NCBI RefSeq assembly: GCF_032854445.1
Contig: NC_088300.1
Location: forward strand, 62,966,984 to 63,030,983
Source: Liolophura sinensis
Taxonomy: Eukaryota; Mollusca; Polyplacophora; Chitonida; Chitonidae
DNA: 64,000 nt
Reading direction: 5' to 3'
The position numbers and the translations under genes are program-made. The notes below the pieces were generated by a model. The model did not search any database and was not told the origin of the DNA. It saw only the letters and a list, made by a program, of their open reading frames with translations. Positions 49,831-63,300 of this stretch are shown here, piece by piece. Within the stretch, counting starts at the first letter, position 1. Each line of letters opens with the position of its first letter.

Positions 49831-52200
49831 ATTTTACATATAGGCTTCTGTATAATGTCTATAAAATTAACCTTTTCACCTCCTTTTGTAGAGATGAGCT
49901 ACTTTCCTCAAGCTTATGTATATGCTCTCATTTGCTTGTTAATAATACATGTGTACATCCATTTTATTGGGCATGTAAAAAGTTTTGTAACATTGTAAGT
50001 TACCTAAGAGCTGCGAAGTTGAGACAGCCAAAGTTTCAGTCCATTAGGTTCAACTCATAAATCAGGGCCACAGCTACATGTACATGTAGGTTGATTGCAG
50101 TGTTCCATATTGTTTACATTTGTAAATCTGACAAACTCTGTTAAGTTGAAGAATCTGTCCTTAAGTATGTCTCATTGTGGACCTTATTTGGATACTGGTA
50201 TTCAAAGTGGAAGGTATTGGATACTGATATTGAAAGGTGCTGGAAAGCAGATACAGTGTAGTAGTCTGAAAGGTGCTGTAACTTGGAACTGGATCTGGCA
50301 TATGGAACAGTGATGGGTGCTGAATACAGAATACTCAGGGTTCCCATGCCCATTTGTGTGGAAATATAGAAAAGTTCTGGAAAAGCATAGACAACATGTA
50401 ACTATATACTGCTGGTCTGGCATATATTTAGCGATTTGTGAAATCTAGTGATCGGATTATGTTTCATTGATCACTATTGGCCTATTGCACCATGTTTTAA
50501 ATAATAGTGTACTGCTTTCATGAACAATGGCCTGAAAATAAAAAGATAACGGTATAATCTGTAAAAGTCGATTTTCAAATTAATGAAAGTGGGAACCCTG
50601 AATATTACAAGTTGAAAGTTTGGTAGAAGTTGAATTGATATTTCTGCCATTTGGCACCTTATTGAATGAGACAAGCTTTCTCCAAAACATTGATTGTGCT
50701 GTGCTTGTTCATGCTCGAAGGACTATATGTACTTGTACAGTTGATGGGAATATGTCATGATTGTGTAGTCATGTACATATCCCACATCATAGCCTGTACT
50801 CCAAATCATCATAACATGTCTGCAGGGTGGAAGGGTTTACTATAAACGTAAAATGTGGAATATATTAGCACGGTACGTCTGGTGGATCATTTTGTGTACT
50901 AGTAAGTTCAAGTATGTTCATAGAGTAACCATTGTATTGTATTGGTTTAGTAAGCTATATGGTTTTTCATTTGCAATGCATGTGTATGTTACTACACTAT
51001 AGTGACTGTCTTATATCATGTAGAACTCGTACCTCTCCCCCCCCCCAGGTACTACTTGTTATAATGTACATGTGCATTGATTTATTAATTAATAATGAAA
51101 GTGAAATCTTTCAACATACAGTATTCTAATGATTATTTTATGTTAAGACTTAACAAGTCACTAGAATTGTTTTGACATGTTATGATTATTATGGATGGGA
51201 GAAATATGGCTGGAGGGTGGAATAGAGAACTGAATAGGACTTGCCTGTTCGTGGATAACAAAAACTGAGCCATTGAATTGATGCCGATTCTGAACTGAGT
51301 GTGAAGGCAAAGTTGAGCTCTTCCACATCAGTTTGTGTATGAATTACACACTTGATTGTTTTTTTACTGATGGCATGTCCAATGTAGTATGTATGTTAAG
51401 GTGATTAATGTATGAACACTTCGTTGTGTGAAATCTCCAGCTATTAGTCTCCTTTATATACAAACTTCTAATCAGCTGTTCAAACCAATTCTGTAGTCAT
51501 ATAGATATTCATTGTAATTAAAGGTATTTGATTAATTTACGTAACAAGGCTTGTCTTACTTGTGTGGCGGAAAATGCTCTTTCACCGTTATCATTAAAAT
51601 TGTCAAATGTAACGTGGACATTTTCAGCTGCCACAAATTTATGCACGATTTGAAATCCTGAACTAAGGTAGAGCTGTGCATTGATACGAGTGAAAGCTGA
51701 GAGCAAGACCTATTGTGTGTTCAATCCTAACCTTGGACGATAGTTATACATATCCCACTCTCACTGGTCCTTGTGAGCAAGGCCTTCACAAGTACCATGA
51801 CATATACACCTACTGGAAAGTAGTTTCCTGTAGAAGAGCAGGTTTCGCAAGCCTTTCAAGCCTAAAGCAGTTCTCATCTATGTCTTGTTATTACCTGTAT
51901 TCAGTAATCAGATGTATACAATTAAATTACACACATATGATTTACTGATTATCGTTTAACACCACATTAAAGAATGTTTCATTTATAAAATTGTAGTCAG
52001 TATTATGGGTGGCAAGTTAATGAGTAACTTTTCCACATGTGACGTACCTATAGGCACACCATGTTGGTGGAAGACCAGGGGTCTTTAATGTACACTAGAT
52101 GGTGCAATGGGAATCTACAGAGCTGCAGGAACTACTGCACCAAAACTGTTCAAACAACTTTACATGGGACTGTTCACTAACTGTAAAAGGAAGCAATTCA
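49831..52200. other. Convergent intergenic region
   Basis: Between the 3' ends of BNIP3 (+) and MRPL35 (-). No conserved coding signal. A degraded reverse SINE tail may lie at 51955-52020 ('cgtttaacaccacattaaag'). Confidence 0.5.
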
Positions 52201-52216
52201 TGTCATGTACAATAGG

Positions 52217-52222
52217 CTTTAT
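52217..52222 (-). terminator. Candidate MRPL35 polyadenylation signal
   Basis: AATAAA on the minus strand, in the context 'ttctgaataaagcc', about 560 bases beyond the MRPL35 stop codon. The region immediately downstream is a T-rich run on the transcript strand. Confidence 0.35.
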
Positions 52223-52782
52223 TCAGAATTTTCAAAAAAAAAAGAAAAAAAAAAAATTAAGAGATCTACCAAGACCTGGGTTTTGTTCAACATGGGTTTA
52301 AGATCTAGACCTCTATCTTAATCCCAGGCTCTACAAAGCAATTTTAGGCTATAAAGTAGATTGTAACTTTCAGGATTGCGCATATAAAAGACGTACATGT
52401 ACATTGCCACTGTAGTTAAAATCAACTTAATAAACCAATAATCACCTAGTTTAACAGCTTTGCTGATCTCTTGGCTTATCTGTTATCCAACTCAAGTCAG
52501 GGCTAGAGAGATGAAATGAAGAATGGCTCCTTCAGTCCTAAACCATTTAACTATTGATGCAACTCCTGATATTAATAAACTAAATAATTCACAAAAACCA
52601 CTGTCAGGTATTTTTATCAATGCTCTTATCTTTTTGTTTTTGTTTTGGAGATATTCCAACGTTAAATGCACTCGACTACCCAATACATGTGTACAATCTG
52701 AAAGTAGTTCTTGTATTCAATTCCACGACACTGACAATAAGTGAAAAAAAATGTAGTCCAAAATTAAATCCAGCTCAGAAAC

Positions 52783-53146
52783 TCAGGGATAAAAGGGTTT
52801 GGGTTTATCTGGCACGAGTGGAAAGTTCGTTCGCAGTTGATAAGGCTCATAAGGATCTTCTACGTAATTTCTCTTGCGCCTCCAATATGCCGTAACCATT
52901 TTATCTAACAGCTTGGATTGTGTTTTATTGCAGAATACATGTTGCCTTATCCGAAATTTGCGGCCTTTGTTTTTCTTCCAAAGTTTCTTATGTCTTCCTG
53001 CCTTTGGTCGAATCCAGACACCCCAGTCCAGGCGATAAAAGCGTCTCGTGACAGCTCTCACACATTTAGGTTTGCCGTTCTGTCTACTACACACAACTTT
53101 TGAACGCTGGACATTAATGGCTGTCATCAGGGGTTGGAGAAGTGAT
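52783..53146 (-). CDS. MRPL35: MRPL35 exon 3: bL35 domain and stop
   Basis: Minus-strand acceptor 'tttttgttag|atcac'; stop TGA is at 52785-52783. It encodes almost all of the conserved domain. The open frame continues upstream into the intron to 53205, but that part is Phe-rich and not protein-like. Confidence 0.96.
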
Positions 53147-56100
53147 CTAACAAAAATAAAAAGATGAGTGCTAAAATGTGAGAAAAAGAAAAAAAAGTAA
53201 TGCAAATGAACAAATTTAAAATATCTGCATTTTCAGACTTAAATACTTCAAAGTGAATCCAAAAGCCAGGATTTATTTATTTCTATAATGAGGTCCTTTC
53301 AAACAATATTATGTAATATCAAATGTTCCTTTCCCAGCTCATCATGAAAACACCACATTAAAGTAGATCTCCAGCGGTGCTTCTTCCAAACTGCAGATAG
53401 ATGGATTGATGTTCCCTGAATTGATTCCAGTTAGTTAAAACGTCGAAAATGGAAGAGCAACAGCAGAGTTTGGCGATCAAACATGAGAAAAGCTACTCCA
53501 CTAGGATCATCAAGCCACAGCTGACCTGAAGATGTCACAGTGGTATATTCGCTGTAGGCATCTGTCTTCTAAACGACCAGGTCTCATTAACGATGCCCTT
53601 TGATTCATGGGGAACTTGATTGTAGTCAAATTAGCCATGCCTTCTGAAAGAAAAGGCCGAAGGACGAGCCTTACAAAACCCTCCAAAAAAAAAAAAAAAC
53701 GCAAATGAAAAAGAAAAGATGTATGCATTTTCACTCCCGGAATGTAAAAGTTGTTGAGCTACTTGCTTGTTTGAAACAGCAGGCTTTGACACGAACTTGG
53801 GGGAGGGACCTATGCCCTACAACAGGAACAATGTTACACGGTGGCCAGCTAATTGAAATTTCTATATGTTACCCATCGATGTTTCCATTCAATCAAATTC
53901 AAACCTTATCTATTTTTGCAGGTGATATTTTTTTTGAAGATTAGCTCCATTGTTGCTTTCACCTATGTTAGTGGCAGACTGTCGTTGTCAAAGCAACCCA
54001 CAATCCGCTGGCCGGACTGCATGGATCCTCATGTTGCAGCCGGTATCGCTGGACTTGGCTATAAAAATTTATAGTGAACTACGAAACCATGCAAAAACTC
54101 CACGTGTACTACCATATTTCCTTTGATGTCCAATTTGTATCAGACAAAGCAGACAGGAGTGCGTTTGTGTCATCTACGTGGCTGGTATGTAAGCGAAAAT
54201 CGATCCTTGTATTTCCCAGTTGCTATGCTGTACACGCTTTTCCAGGATCTAATACAACTCTGGTAGCCTATCTTTGGCAACAGGTCTTTTCAGAATGACG
54301 CCGCCTGGATAGGGCTTCCAAGTCGACAACATAGGCAGAAGGTTCAACTTTAATGTTTTTTTTTAAATGGAACTAGCTGAAGTAAGATTTTTTTAAATGC
54401 AGTTTACAGATTAGCATAGGATAAATACTGTGTCCAGGGAACATTTAGTGTGAAAATAAAGTCCTTGGGGATCTCCTTGGAAGACTTTACCATGTTGTAG
54501 TGAAAACTGATACCTTTTTAGCTCAAAGTCCTGCTTCAGGAGAATAAAAGATATGCTGCTTTCCCAATGGTGATTTATGACTTAAGAATCTTTCACTTAT
54601 ACAGCAGCATTCAGGTTTACGACTGGAGGAAAGAGGCAAGAAAAAAACCACACTTTTGAAGACTCAATCTCATTGGTCAGTGGATAGTTGCTTTATGAAA
54701 GAACACATTGCGACTGACAAGTACTTCACTCCATGTAATGAGCTTCTGGCCCAGTTAAACTCCTGTACACACAAAAAAAGCTTGATTAAGGATAAATGTT
54801 GCTCTCAACAATATTTCCGTCACATCACAGACCAATGACCTAAAGTCATTTGATTCACTCAGTTCTGCCTCACTGGAATGTCACATAATACCAACACTGT
54901 TCCGACCTGCAGTTCATGTTCTAATCGATGTCATTTTATACTTGGGTCATATCCTGAGAAACGGTGATTGTTGTTGTTAAGTAGGTAGTTTTTGCTCACT
55001 TACAAACGTACGGGAAATACGACTCTGTCAAATCAAAACTACTCATGTTATATGGTACTAGGCTTGATAAGGGTGGAGACAGAAGAGGTCACTTGGTTGA
55101 CTGCACTAAATGATCATCTCGGTAATGCCTAAGCTATGGTTAGGGTGCACTCTATAATCAGTTGTCAAAATATGAACACACCTGTTTGTGTCTGCTGAAG
55201 ACATGGAAAGTGTGCTAAGTTGTCTGGTGAGCTGAGATATACCAGAGCAGGTGCTTGGCTGGGTATTCACACATTTCAGGTGTTTGAGGCTCTGTAGCCT
55301 GGTAGAGTGGAGTGTGCAGGTAGCCATTAAGTTAGTTCTGGCACAGGGTAACACTTGACTGACTCTAAGACCTGAAAACACAGGAACACATACAATTAAC
55401 TTCAAAGTGTAGGAGCCAATCCTGATTGGATCTATTTTTATTTATTTACTGAATTGATTGGTGCTTTTCGCTGCACTCAAGTCAAGAATTTCAGTGTCTT
55501 ATACGACAGGGGCCAGCATTATGGTGGGAGGATACCGGATGGAAACCCACAGCATGATGATGGACAGGTTGCTGATAGACCTTCCCACGTTCGACCAGAG
55601 AGGAAACCAGCATGAGCTGGACTTGAACTCAGTCATGGCAATGGTGAGAGGCTACTAGGTCTTTCTTTTGCCCTAGCAGGCTAACCACTAGGTCCCCAGG
55701 AGAAAAGAACAAGCATTTGGCCCAAATATATGTACTTGCATGTATGTTGATTGCCTCTTTGAAAGCATTAAGAAATTAGAAATAGTTGGACACGCAAACA
55801 ACCTGTGGCTCCAGCTAATGATGTGAATGGTTTAATGATTAATTAACCACACAGCCATAATGGTATGTTTTGACAAAAATGATTCAAAGGAAATGCATTC
55901 ACACCATTTTCCTGCCATCTGCATAAATGCAACCCTGCTGTTTCGTACAAAGTACGTCAGTACATGGCAAATGGATATAGTGCTACAGTATATAGTCATC
56001 CACATGCACCTTGACAGATTTCGTGCCAGATAACAAATTTGGACAAATTCCTCACACACCAATCAGAATGGACAATGTTAACCTACAAACCGTTATTTTC

Positions 56101-56997
56101 TTTGTTTGTGGCCCTTCAATGTGCCAGAAGTTCAACCCATCTGGCTGGTTCCCTCCCCCAGACGTGCTAATTACATCAGTCTCGCAAGTGATTAAAATGA
56201 TGACAGACGGCTTATGGCCATGTACAGTGGTTGCAGTCTCTGAAAATGTATTTATTTTGTGAATTTGTGCGGTTGTCATGGATCGTTTTCGTTCGGTGAG
56301 ATTCAGATCAGGTTAGTTGATTATGAGGACCACTCAGTTGATGTTGATTTACACCAGTGAAATTTTAATGTGCCTGTGATGTTGCAATAAATGTTGTTTA
56401 CCCTTGATCCGACACGTTAGAGGCAGTTTCTCCGTGTAACTCTCCCAACACTTTGTGTTACTCGATAAGAAAGTTACATTCCGCAACTGCCTCACAGACA
56501 GAAGGTAGGGGTTATTTTGGAAACTTAAAATCGGCAATATCCTACAGGGTGAATCGAACCATGGAGGCAGAATAAGTAAATCCATGATGGAATCAAGTCC
56601 AGGCAGTTGTTAAGACTCGGTGGTGCCTTTGTTAGTCGCTTACCTCCTTCTCACATGTTTATTGTGAAGAGCATGTTCTTAAATGAATTGAATATATTCT
56701 ACCACGTGGCATAAACCTCATCTTAACAAAGTCCCAAGCCATGACTATATAAGAGTCAATTTATACATCAAGAAAGAACAGTCACTGACGGCTAGTCATG
56801 CGGAGCTCAGTTTTCGTGCAGCTTCATGGACATGCCCTTTCGTTTACAATTACGGCTAGATTACAATTAATTTAAACACAAGTATTGTTTCACGCATGTC
56901 CATTAAATCAACTGCAGAACAGTTGCCAGTCATATGAGCACATACAAGCAATCAAATACAAATTACCTGAGAATAACCTTGACAGATGGAATGCCAT
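52783..56997 (-). CDS. MRPL35: Mitochondrial ribosomal protein bL35m
   Basis: Protein of the large subunit of the mitochondrial ribosome. Minus-strand exons 56997-56967, 55371-55182 and 53146-52783 join in phase to 194 residues; human MRPL35 is 188. The N-terminus MAFHLSRLFSGLRVSQ is a typical import presequence, with basic and hydroxylated residues and no acidic ones. The mature domain in the last exon contains 'AVTRRFYRLDWGVWIRPKAG', 'HKKLWKKNKGRKFRIRQ' and 'VFCNKTQSKLLDKMVTAYWR', the last nearly invariant in animal bL35m. It ends 'FPLVPDKPKPFYP'. The short first exon was found because its donor and phase (one base left over) fit exon 2 exactly. The gene is divergent from MIC60 (298 bp between start codons) and convergent with BNIP3. 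Confidence 0.93.
54560..54640 (-). mobile_element. Degenerate SINE fragment
   Basis: 'aagaatctttcacttataca' and 'gcagcattcagg' resemble the reverse-oriented family A tail in MRPL35 intron 2. Confidence 0.35.
55182..55371 (-). CDS. MRPL35: MRPL35 exon 2: N-terminal extension
   Basis: Minus-strand acceptor 'tgttttcag|gtctt' and donor 'acag|gtgtgt'. It encodes a Ser/Thr/Leu/Arg-rich segment ('LTRQLSTLSMSSADTN') like the poorly conserved N-terminal part of animal MRPL35. Both splice phases fit their neighbours. Confidence 0.88.
55440..55690 (-). mobile_element. tRNA-SINE family A copy in MRPL35 intron 1
   Basis: Full-length outline in reverse: tail ('tttatttactgaattgattg'), body ('gccagcattatggtgggagg', 'caggttgctgatagacct'), box B ('tggacttgaactcag') and the head region ('ggctaaccactaggtcccc'). 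Diverged, with small deletions. Confidence 0.85.
56967..56997 (-). CDS. MRPL35: MRPL35 exon 1 (start codon)
   Basis: ATG GCA TTC on the minus strand encodes MAFHLSRLFS plus one base, with a strong donor 'tcag|gtaatt'. Phase 1 matches exon 2. It lies just upstream of the MIC60 start on the other strand, as expected for a divergent pair. Confidence 0.82.
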
Positions 56998-57295
56998 GAT
57001 GCAGGATAGGTTTATACAAAATCAGCACATGTTTCTTAAACGACATTGCTGTTCATACTTGAATAAAAATCAAACATTACACAAATGAACAAAACCAAAC
57101 CTTAACAAATACAGTCTAATTGATATTTTTAATCAGTCCGATTTAAAAGGATGTAGAATACGGTTTGGGTGATTTGTTTAGTCCTTTTATTTAGTTTTAT
57201 TTCAATTCCGCATATTGACTTGAATGACCCCAACGTTGCACCGGAAACAACTCTGCAGGCGCCGGCATCAGAGGATAAACTTTCTTGGGGGAAAC
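56998..57295. promoter_or_regulatory. Putative bidirectional MRPL35/MIC60 promoter
   Basis: 298 bp separate the two divergent start codons. The MIC60 side is GC-richer and holds 'caccggaaac', an ETS/GABP-like core, and 'gcaggcgccggc'. The MRPL35 side is AT-rich, with TTTAAA and TTTTTA stretches but no convincing TATA box for either gene. Shared GABP-type promoters are common for mitochondrial protein genes; that link is inference. Confidence 0.55.
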
Positions 57296-57334
57296 ATGCT
57301 TCGACTTTCGAGCAACGTTTCCACTAAGATTCGG
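57296..57334 (+). CDS. IMMT: MIC60 exon 1: presequence
   Basis: ATG in 'gaaacatgc' context; encodes MLRLSSNVSTKIR, donor 'cgg|gtaata', phase 0. The basic Leu/Ser-rich peptide begins MLR like other MIC60 proteins. Confidence 0.85.
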
Positions 57335-60300
57335 GTAATACCTTATGCTTAATTATAACTACGAAAAATCATCAACGGTCAGTGATCATAACTGCTTTGA
57401 TGAAACACCTGGCCGTTTTACAACACCCGTTCACCCTCTGCAGAACACACATTGCTTCATCGCCATGGCGTGTCAACGTTGGCTGTGGTTGTTTTAGAAG
57501 TTTGCATCACTGATCAGATGATCATTTATTTTATAGTTGCGAACTGTTACGACTGTCTTTGTAGAAAGTAAGAAACTAAGTTGCCACAGTGAGTAAGAGA
57601 AGCCTGGCAGATTGTGTTGCGATCAGTACCGGTTTCCAGACAGATGCACACGCCATGTTACACTAATAACTTACGGTTACTGTTATCTGAGTGCATGCGT
57701 AGACTTAACTACTCATTGAAAAACATTCTTGTTTTGGAGAACATGAGCGATCGTCATGTGCAGTGCCTTTTATGGTTTGACAATGGCAGGACTCAAATTA
57801 GAAAATATCCTTTGGCCTGCGACTTTCATTCAGTCATAAAGTTTAGCAGGCACATTAGCAGATGACCTGCAATTTTTAAACATGGCCTGCCAATTTAGTA
57901 GCTTATTTAAATTAAACGTTTAGGTGAATTTCAACAACTTTCATATATTTCTGCCTCAACGTTTAATCACTGAATTCTAAAATCCAGTTGGTCAGTAACA
58001 AAGAGGGCTTTTAAATTCACTCAAAACCAGGAGAGAATAGGACCTTTATTATGACTTCTGCGTGAAAATGTTGTTGCAATCCACAGACATATTTCCTTCT
58101 TGCTCGCAGAAATATCTCTTTGCAGTCATGGTGAGTCGGGTCTGTTAACATTTGGGAACCGTGCCAAAAGACATGGAAATCAACCTAACAGAGCCATGCA
58201 GCCTTAAATGACACGTTTAGCGATGGTTTTATCAGTAATGGGTTGAAATAGAAAGAGCAATTTTCCCAGTCAGGCAAACGAGAAAAGTCAACTCCAAAAG
58301 TTTTAGTCAAGGCTTACGCCTATCGTTTATCATCTGCACAGCTGTCTCATTATCCATGTTTTCTGACCATGGCCTCAGATTCAATCTGGACTTTGAAGAA
58401 AGAAAAGTTAACACTGCATCAGATTTTCTGCATATAACTGGTCCGTAATGGATTTAAATGTGTACTAGTTATTGAAAGGATCCTGGTATCTTCAATCCAA
58501 ACAAGAAGTCAACTTTTGCTTTTAGTTGTGACGCAAAAATGGAAGTACATGCCGCAGTAAGAGCCCATATGCGCACACAAGCAAAGGGAGATAACTTTGT
58601 TCTTAAGTAGCATTCACAACAGAGCTAACTCTGGTAACATTTCTCTGCTGTTTGCAATGGACGTGAACAAAGTTTCCTACATTTACGGTGAATTCTAAAT
58701 TCATTGTATTTTTAATATGCCGTCGTAAATTAGTAAGCTGAACTTATAGTGGCCCAGGGGCCTGTGTGGCTCAGTTGGTTAGCGTACTAGCGTCCATACA
58801 CTGACATCTCTTGCTTGGCCTGCGATTTTTTGATGATGAAGAACTTGGGATATTGGTGTGTGCCAGGCTGCTAAGAAACTGGTTTGCACCATTTACCTCT
58901 TCATCTAGATGTAATCTAACATCTACTGGTACTTTATGTGCCAGCAGCATGAATGGAACAGCATCATTGATGAAAAACTTAGCTAAAATATATATATATA
59001 TATATATAGCTAAGTTATATAATAGTTATAAACTTAGCTAAATATAAATACTTAGATAACTGATTTGTTATTGAATGAAAGTGTTTAACTGTGTCTTTAA
59101 GTTTTCACTGAACTGCATTAATTACTGTTTCACAGGCTGCCAGTCTTCGAAGGGCCCATAAGCAGCAACGATGTAAACTGAGCAGTGAGAGCTCAAAAGA
59201 TGGCGTCAAACCAGCTACGCCAGCACCTCCTGCTCCTCCCCCTGATCCCACACCTCCTCCCAGCGGAAAGTATGGAACTTTTGAAAAAATAACAATTTTA
59301 TAAATTGTATTAAATGTAACAAAAAAAGATAACAAAAAGCAGTAGCTAAACATTGGTTTAAATAATTACTTAATTATTTGTTTATAATTGTGAAAAGCCA
59401 AAAGGTGAACAGGCTGAGTAACAAACTCCAATGGACACTATATATACAGTACATAGTAAAACAATCCACCTGATCTAATAAAGTAAAGAAAATTGATGAG
59501 AGGGAAAAAAACATAATAAAAAAAAAAGAAACTATTTGTTTTGCTGTGAGTTCAAGTTCAGCTCAAGCTGGCTTCCTTTCCAGTTTGTACATGTGAATGT
59601 CTGCCAACGTTTCCATTGGGCTATGCCCTGTTTCCTTCTATCATATTTCTGGCTGCCACCCAGTGAAATATTCTTGAGTATGACGTAAAACACCAATTAA
59701 ATAAACTAAATTATAATACTTTAATAGTTTAAATAATTGAAAAAGTAAAAAAAAAAACATTCTTAATGAAAATTTGTGTTACTTATTTGTACATGTACAT
59801 ATATCTATTATAATCATTATACATACATTTTACGCTTTGTCTTCCCAGAGGTGGTGGTGTGTTTTTCAAACTTCTGGGACTAACTACTGTGGGGATAGGA
59901 GGTGTTTTAGCTTATGCTTGGTATGACGCTGAGTTCAGGAAACAACTGGAATCAAATGTACCTTACTCTAAAGAGGCCATGGAATATATATTTCAATATC
60001 TACCTGAGACCAGTTCTACTGATTCCACCACCACAAGTCAGAGGTGAGCAAAAGTGTCAAAAGTACACGTACATATCAGGGATAGAAATTAGAGGTAAAG
60101 CCAGCAGAACAATTGTCCTGTCGATCCCTGAAATTTAACGGACATTTTTACAAGTCACAGGACAAAATTTCTCTGCACTTAACTCTTGGCCGATATATGA
60201 TTAAATGCCCTGCCCATGGGGTTATTTGCGGTCACTGTAATTTTCACACATGGTGCAATACAACCTTGAAATATCGTCGCGTAGCTGTTGTTGGATTAGC

Positions 60301-63300
60301 TTCATAATTTGGATGGGTCCATTAGTCAATTGCTTGGCAAACCTGAATTTCTGCAGGATGGTTGTTTTAGCGATCAGTTTTTTTTGTTTCGCTGCCAACA
60401 ACTACCATATTCCTAGAGTAGCGCTCCTGTCCCTGTGAACTTCAGGTCACGATGTGTGCCTTGCGTCCCTTTGCTTAATGAAAAGCCACAGGTACAGGGT
60501 CATCTATTTTCGTAACAAGGACAGTCTTTACAGGAAGTCTGGTACACTTCATAGAAATGCAATTTTCCCGATGATGCGATGGTTTTAAGTGATTTGAATC
60601 CACACGAACGCCAGTCTGAGAAACTGATGACGGTAGCAAAATTTCATGTAAGTGCAAATTTTCATCGCCAAAATACTTAACTGGACACTTATCCGTGCTG
60701 CACATAAATTTTGACGGACAAGACCATTTTTGTTGCAAGACATGTCTGATAAGTCAATGGTAATTTTGAACCCTTGCATATTGCATGTGTCAGAATCAGG
60801 ATTTCTGCAATGTGATCTTAATATCGATTTAAATGTAACATATATTGAAGAACAAATCAAATTTTGGGTTTCAGAAAGCAGTAATACATAGTATGACAAA
60901 TGGCACCATCTTTAAATGACAGGCCCTCAAGTCTTGATTGTACATGTAATTCAGTTGTTATTTTCTCTACCTGTCTGTTTTTTTTGTTGGAGAGGTAGTC
61001 TTGCCTGTAGTAAAATGTAGTAGTGTCATTCGTGGTATTTTTTGCTTGGTTGTCATGATCGGGAGAACTGCTGCTTGGCTCTGTGTCAGTAATGATCACT
61101 GATATTGGGTACCGGCCCCGATGGCATAGTTGGTAGAGCATCTGCATCACTAATGGTAGATCCAGGGTCAATCTTGGGTCGGGTCACACCTAAGACTTCC
61201 TTGCTTGGCGTTCAGCATTAAGGGGATAGTGCAGTGGCTGGTTAACCCGTATGAGTATAATGGCTCAGGGAGGGTGGCTTAATTGCCTTCGGTAAGTCAT
61301 CTCAGTAAAGCAGCACTGGATAATAGAGCGGTGGAAATCCATCCTGCCACAAGGAAGCACATAACATGTACATGCGTCCTAAAAACTCCTTCGTGGTCAT
61401 GTAAATGAAAAATTATTAAGTATGATGTTAAACCCCAAGCACTCACTCACTCACTCTCGATACTGGGTGGAACAGAGTGTCAACTTTGGGGTATTTTCAA
61501 CATGGGGTTTCACTAGAAGGGCAGATCTGTGAATACACTGGTATTGTGGATGGCCTGCTTCAAGGAGATGTAGTATTCTGAAAGCAGTGTTAAACCCTCA
61601 GATAAAACAAATACACTGTAGGTTGTATACACATCTCTGTTGCATTGTAATCTAACATTGATGTTTCCTGCAGTAAACCACCTGCAATAGCCCCAGCTGA
61701 GGAGGAACCAGTGTGGAAGAAAAGACAAGCAAGGCAAGACTCAGATAAGGTAAGCATTATCATATATATCAAGTGTACTTTGCATGTATTTTTTTATGAT
61801 CCCACACAGCCTCCCAGCGGAAAGTGCGAAACTTGTAAATAACACTTTCATGATTTGTATTATCAGTAACAAAAAAACAAACAAAGTGAGTCATTTAGTT
61901 GGTAAAGTTTTTAACATCCTAACTTTCAACTCTGGCCATTTACTTGACAAGGGTCCTACATGCAAGATGACATGAAAATCTGTGTGGTCATCTATTAGCG
62001 GGATGTCGTGGCTGTGCTTATTTTCAAAAGATTAACTCCCCCTCTTTCACATCTTTTATTTGTGGACCTAATTTCCAACATGTTGATAGACAAAATGTTT
62101 TAATCGATTTTTCCTGAAATCAGGTGAGGATATATTTTTAATAAAATCCTCATCTAAGTTGGATATTTGTCAATATTCATGGCTTATTGTCATACTGCTG
62201 TAGGAGTTATAAACTATCACTACGTTTGTTAGTTGCTCCCGTGAGCATCTATCGGTTTTACTAATAATTTTGTTTTATTGCTCGGTTCTGCCACTGAGAC
62301 AGGTGTGTCCATTTTCATTGTTGTTTTATGTTTTACTTTGTAGACAGAGCCATCTGCAGAAGAAGATAAATGTAAGTAACCGGCAATTTGCATGTTTTGT
62401 TCTACTTGATGGGGACAAACTCACATTATGCCAATATGTTGCAAAACAGATTTAAAGCTTGCAAGAGAATGAATAGAGAAGAATATTGAGTTTAAATCTG
62501 TTTGACTTACAATCTTTTTTCAAAACTATTGGACAGCAGTGGCTACTGTCATTATATATATATATAGTGTGTTCTGTTGAAAATAGAGAATACTATTTGC
62601 CTGTTTCTTCATCTTTGTTTTTGTGTTTTAGATGTTTGCAAGCTGCTCAACGAAATACATGATAAACAGAATTTGCTTTGTTGCCATTTTTGCCATTTTA
62701 AGTTTGTTTAAGTTGCTACCTGTATTCTTTCAGCTGCAAAATCAGCTAAACAGTCTGCAGCTGATGCTAAAAAGGCAGAACAAACAAAAGTGCAAATGAG
62801 ATTAAAGGAGAAAGAAGCTGAAGAAGCAGCTGAAAATGCAGGTTGGTTTAGTTAATGGAGTGTAACTCTAGTTATAAATCACGGCTTTGTCAGGACTACA
62901 AATTAGTGGGTTGAGGGTCAACCTGGTATTTAAATCTGATTGGTCAGATTGCTCACGCTGGCTTCCTCTCTGGGCCGTAGGTGGGAAGTCTGGCAGTAAC
63001 TTGCGGATGGTGGTGGTTTCCTCCCATCGTGATGCTGGCCGCTGTCATATAAGTGAAATATTCTTGGGTGCGGTGTAAAACATCAGTGAAATAAATAAAT
63101 AAGTAAATTAAAGTAAGTTGGTTTAGTGCAAAGCAGAAATAGCTAGACAGAAGCAAGCATTTGTCAAGGGCCCGATAAATGTAGCAAACTAGAGCATTAA
63201 GTGCGAGACCCTTGTCTTTGTTTTCATTGAGAGCATGCAAGTCATGGATAAAACATATAAAAGCTGTGTTTACATCTCTTTCTCGACAGCTTTGGAGGTG

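Noticed and set aside
52783-53205. Single-exon 140-codon reading of MRPL35
   Set aside because: Its N-terminal part reads intronic T-rich sequence as Phe; a splice acceptor at 53147 and phase-matched upstream exons explain the gene better.
57442-57471. Minus-strand ATG (MAMKQ) as MRPL35 start
   Set aside because: Poor presequence and poor donor; the exon at 56967-56997 has a better donor, phase and peptide.
58753-58800. tRNA-like sequence
   Set aside because: Box A of a SINE head without a complete cloverleaf; no true tRNA gene is supported anywhere in the window.
59105-59353. Gly-rich minus-strand open frame
   Set aside because: Antisense shadow of the Pro-rich MIC60 exon 2.
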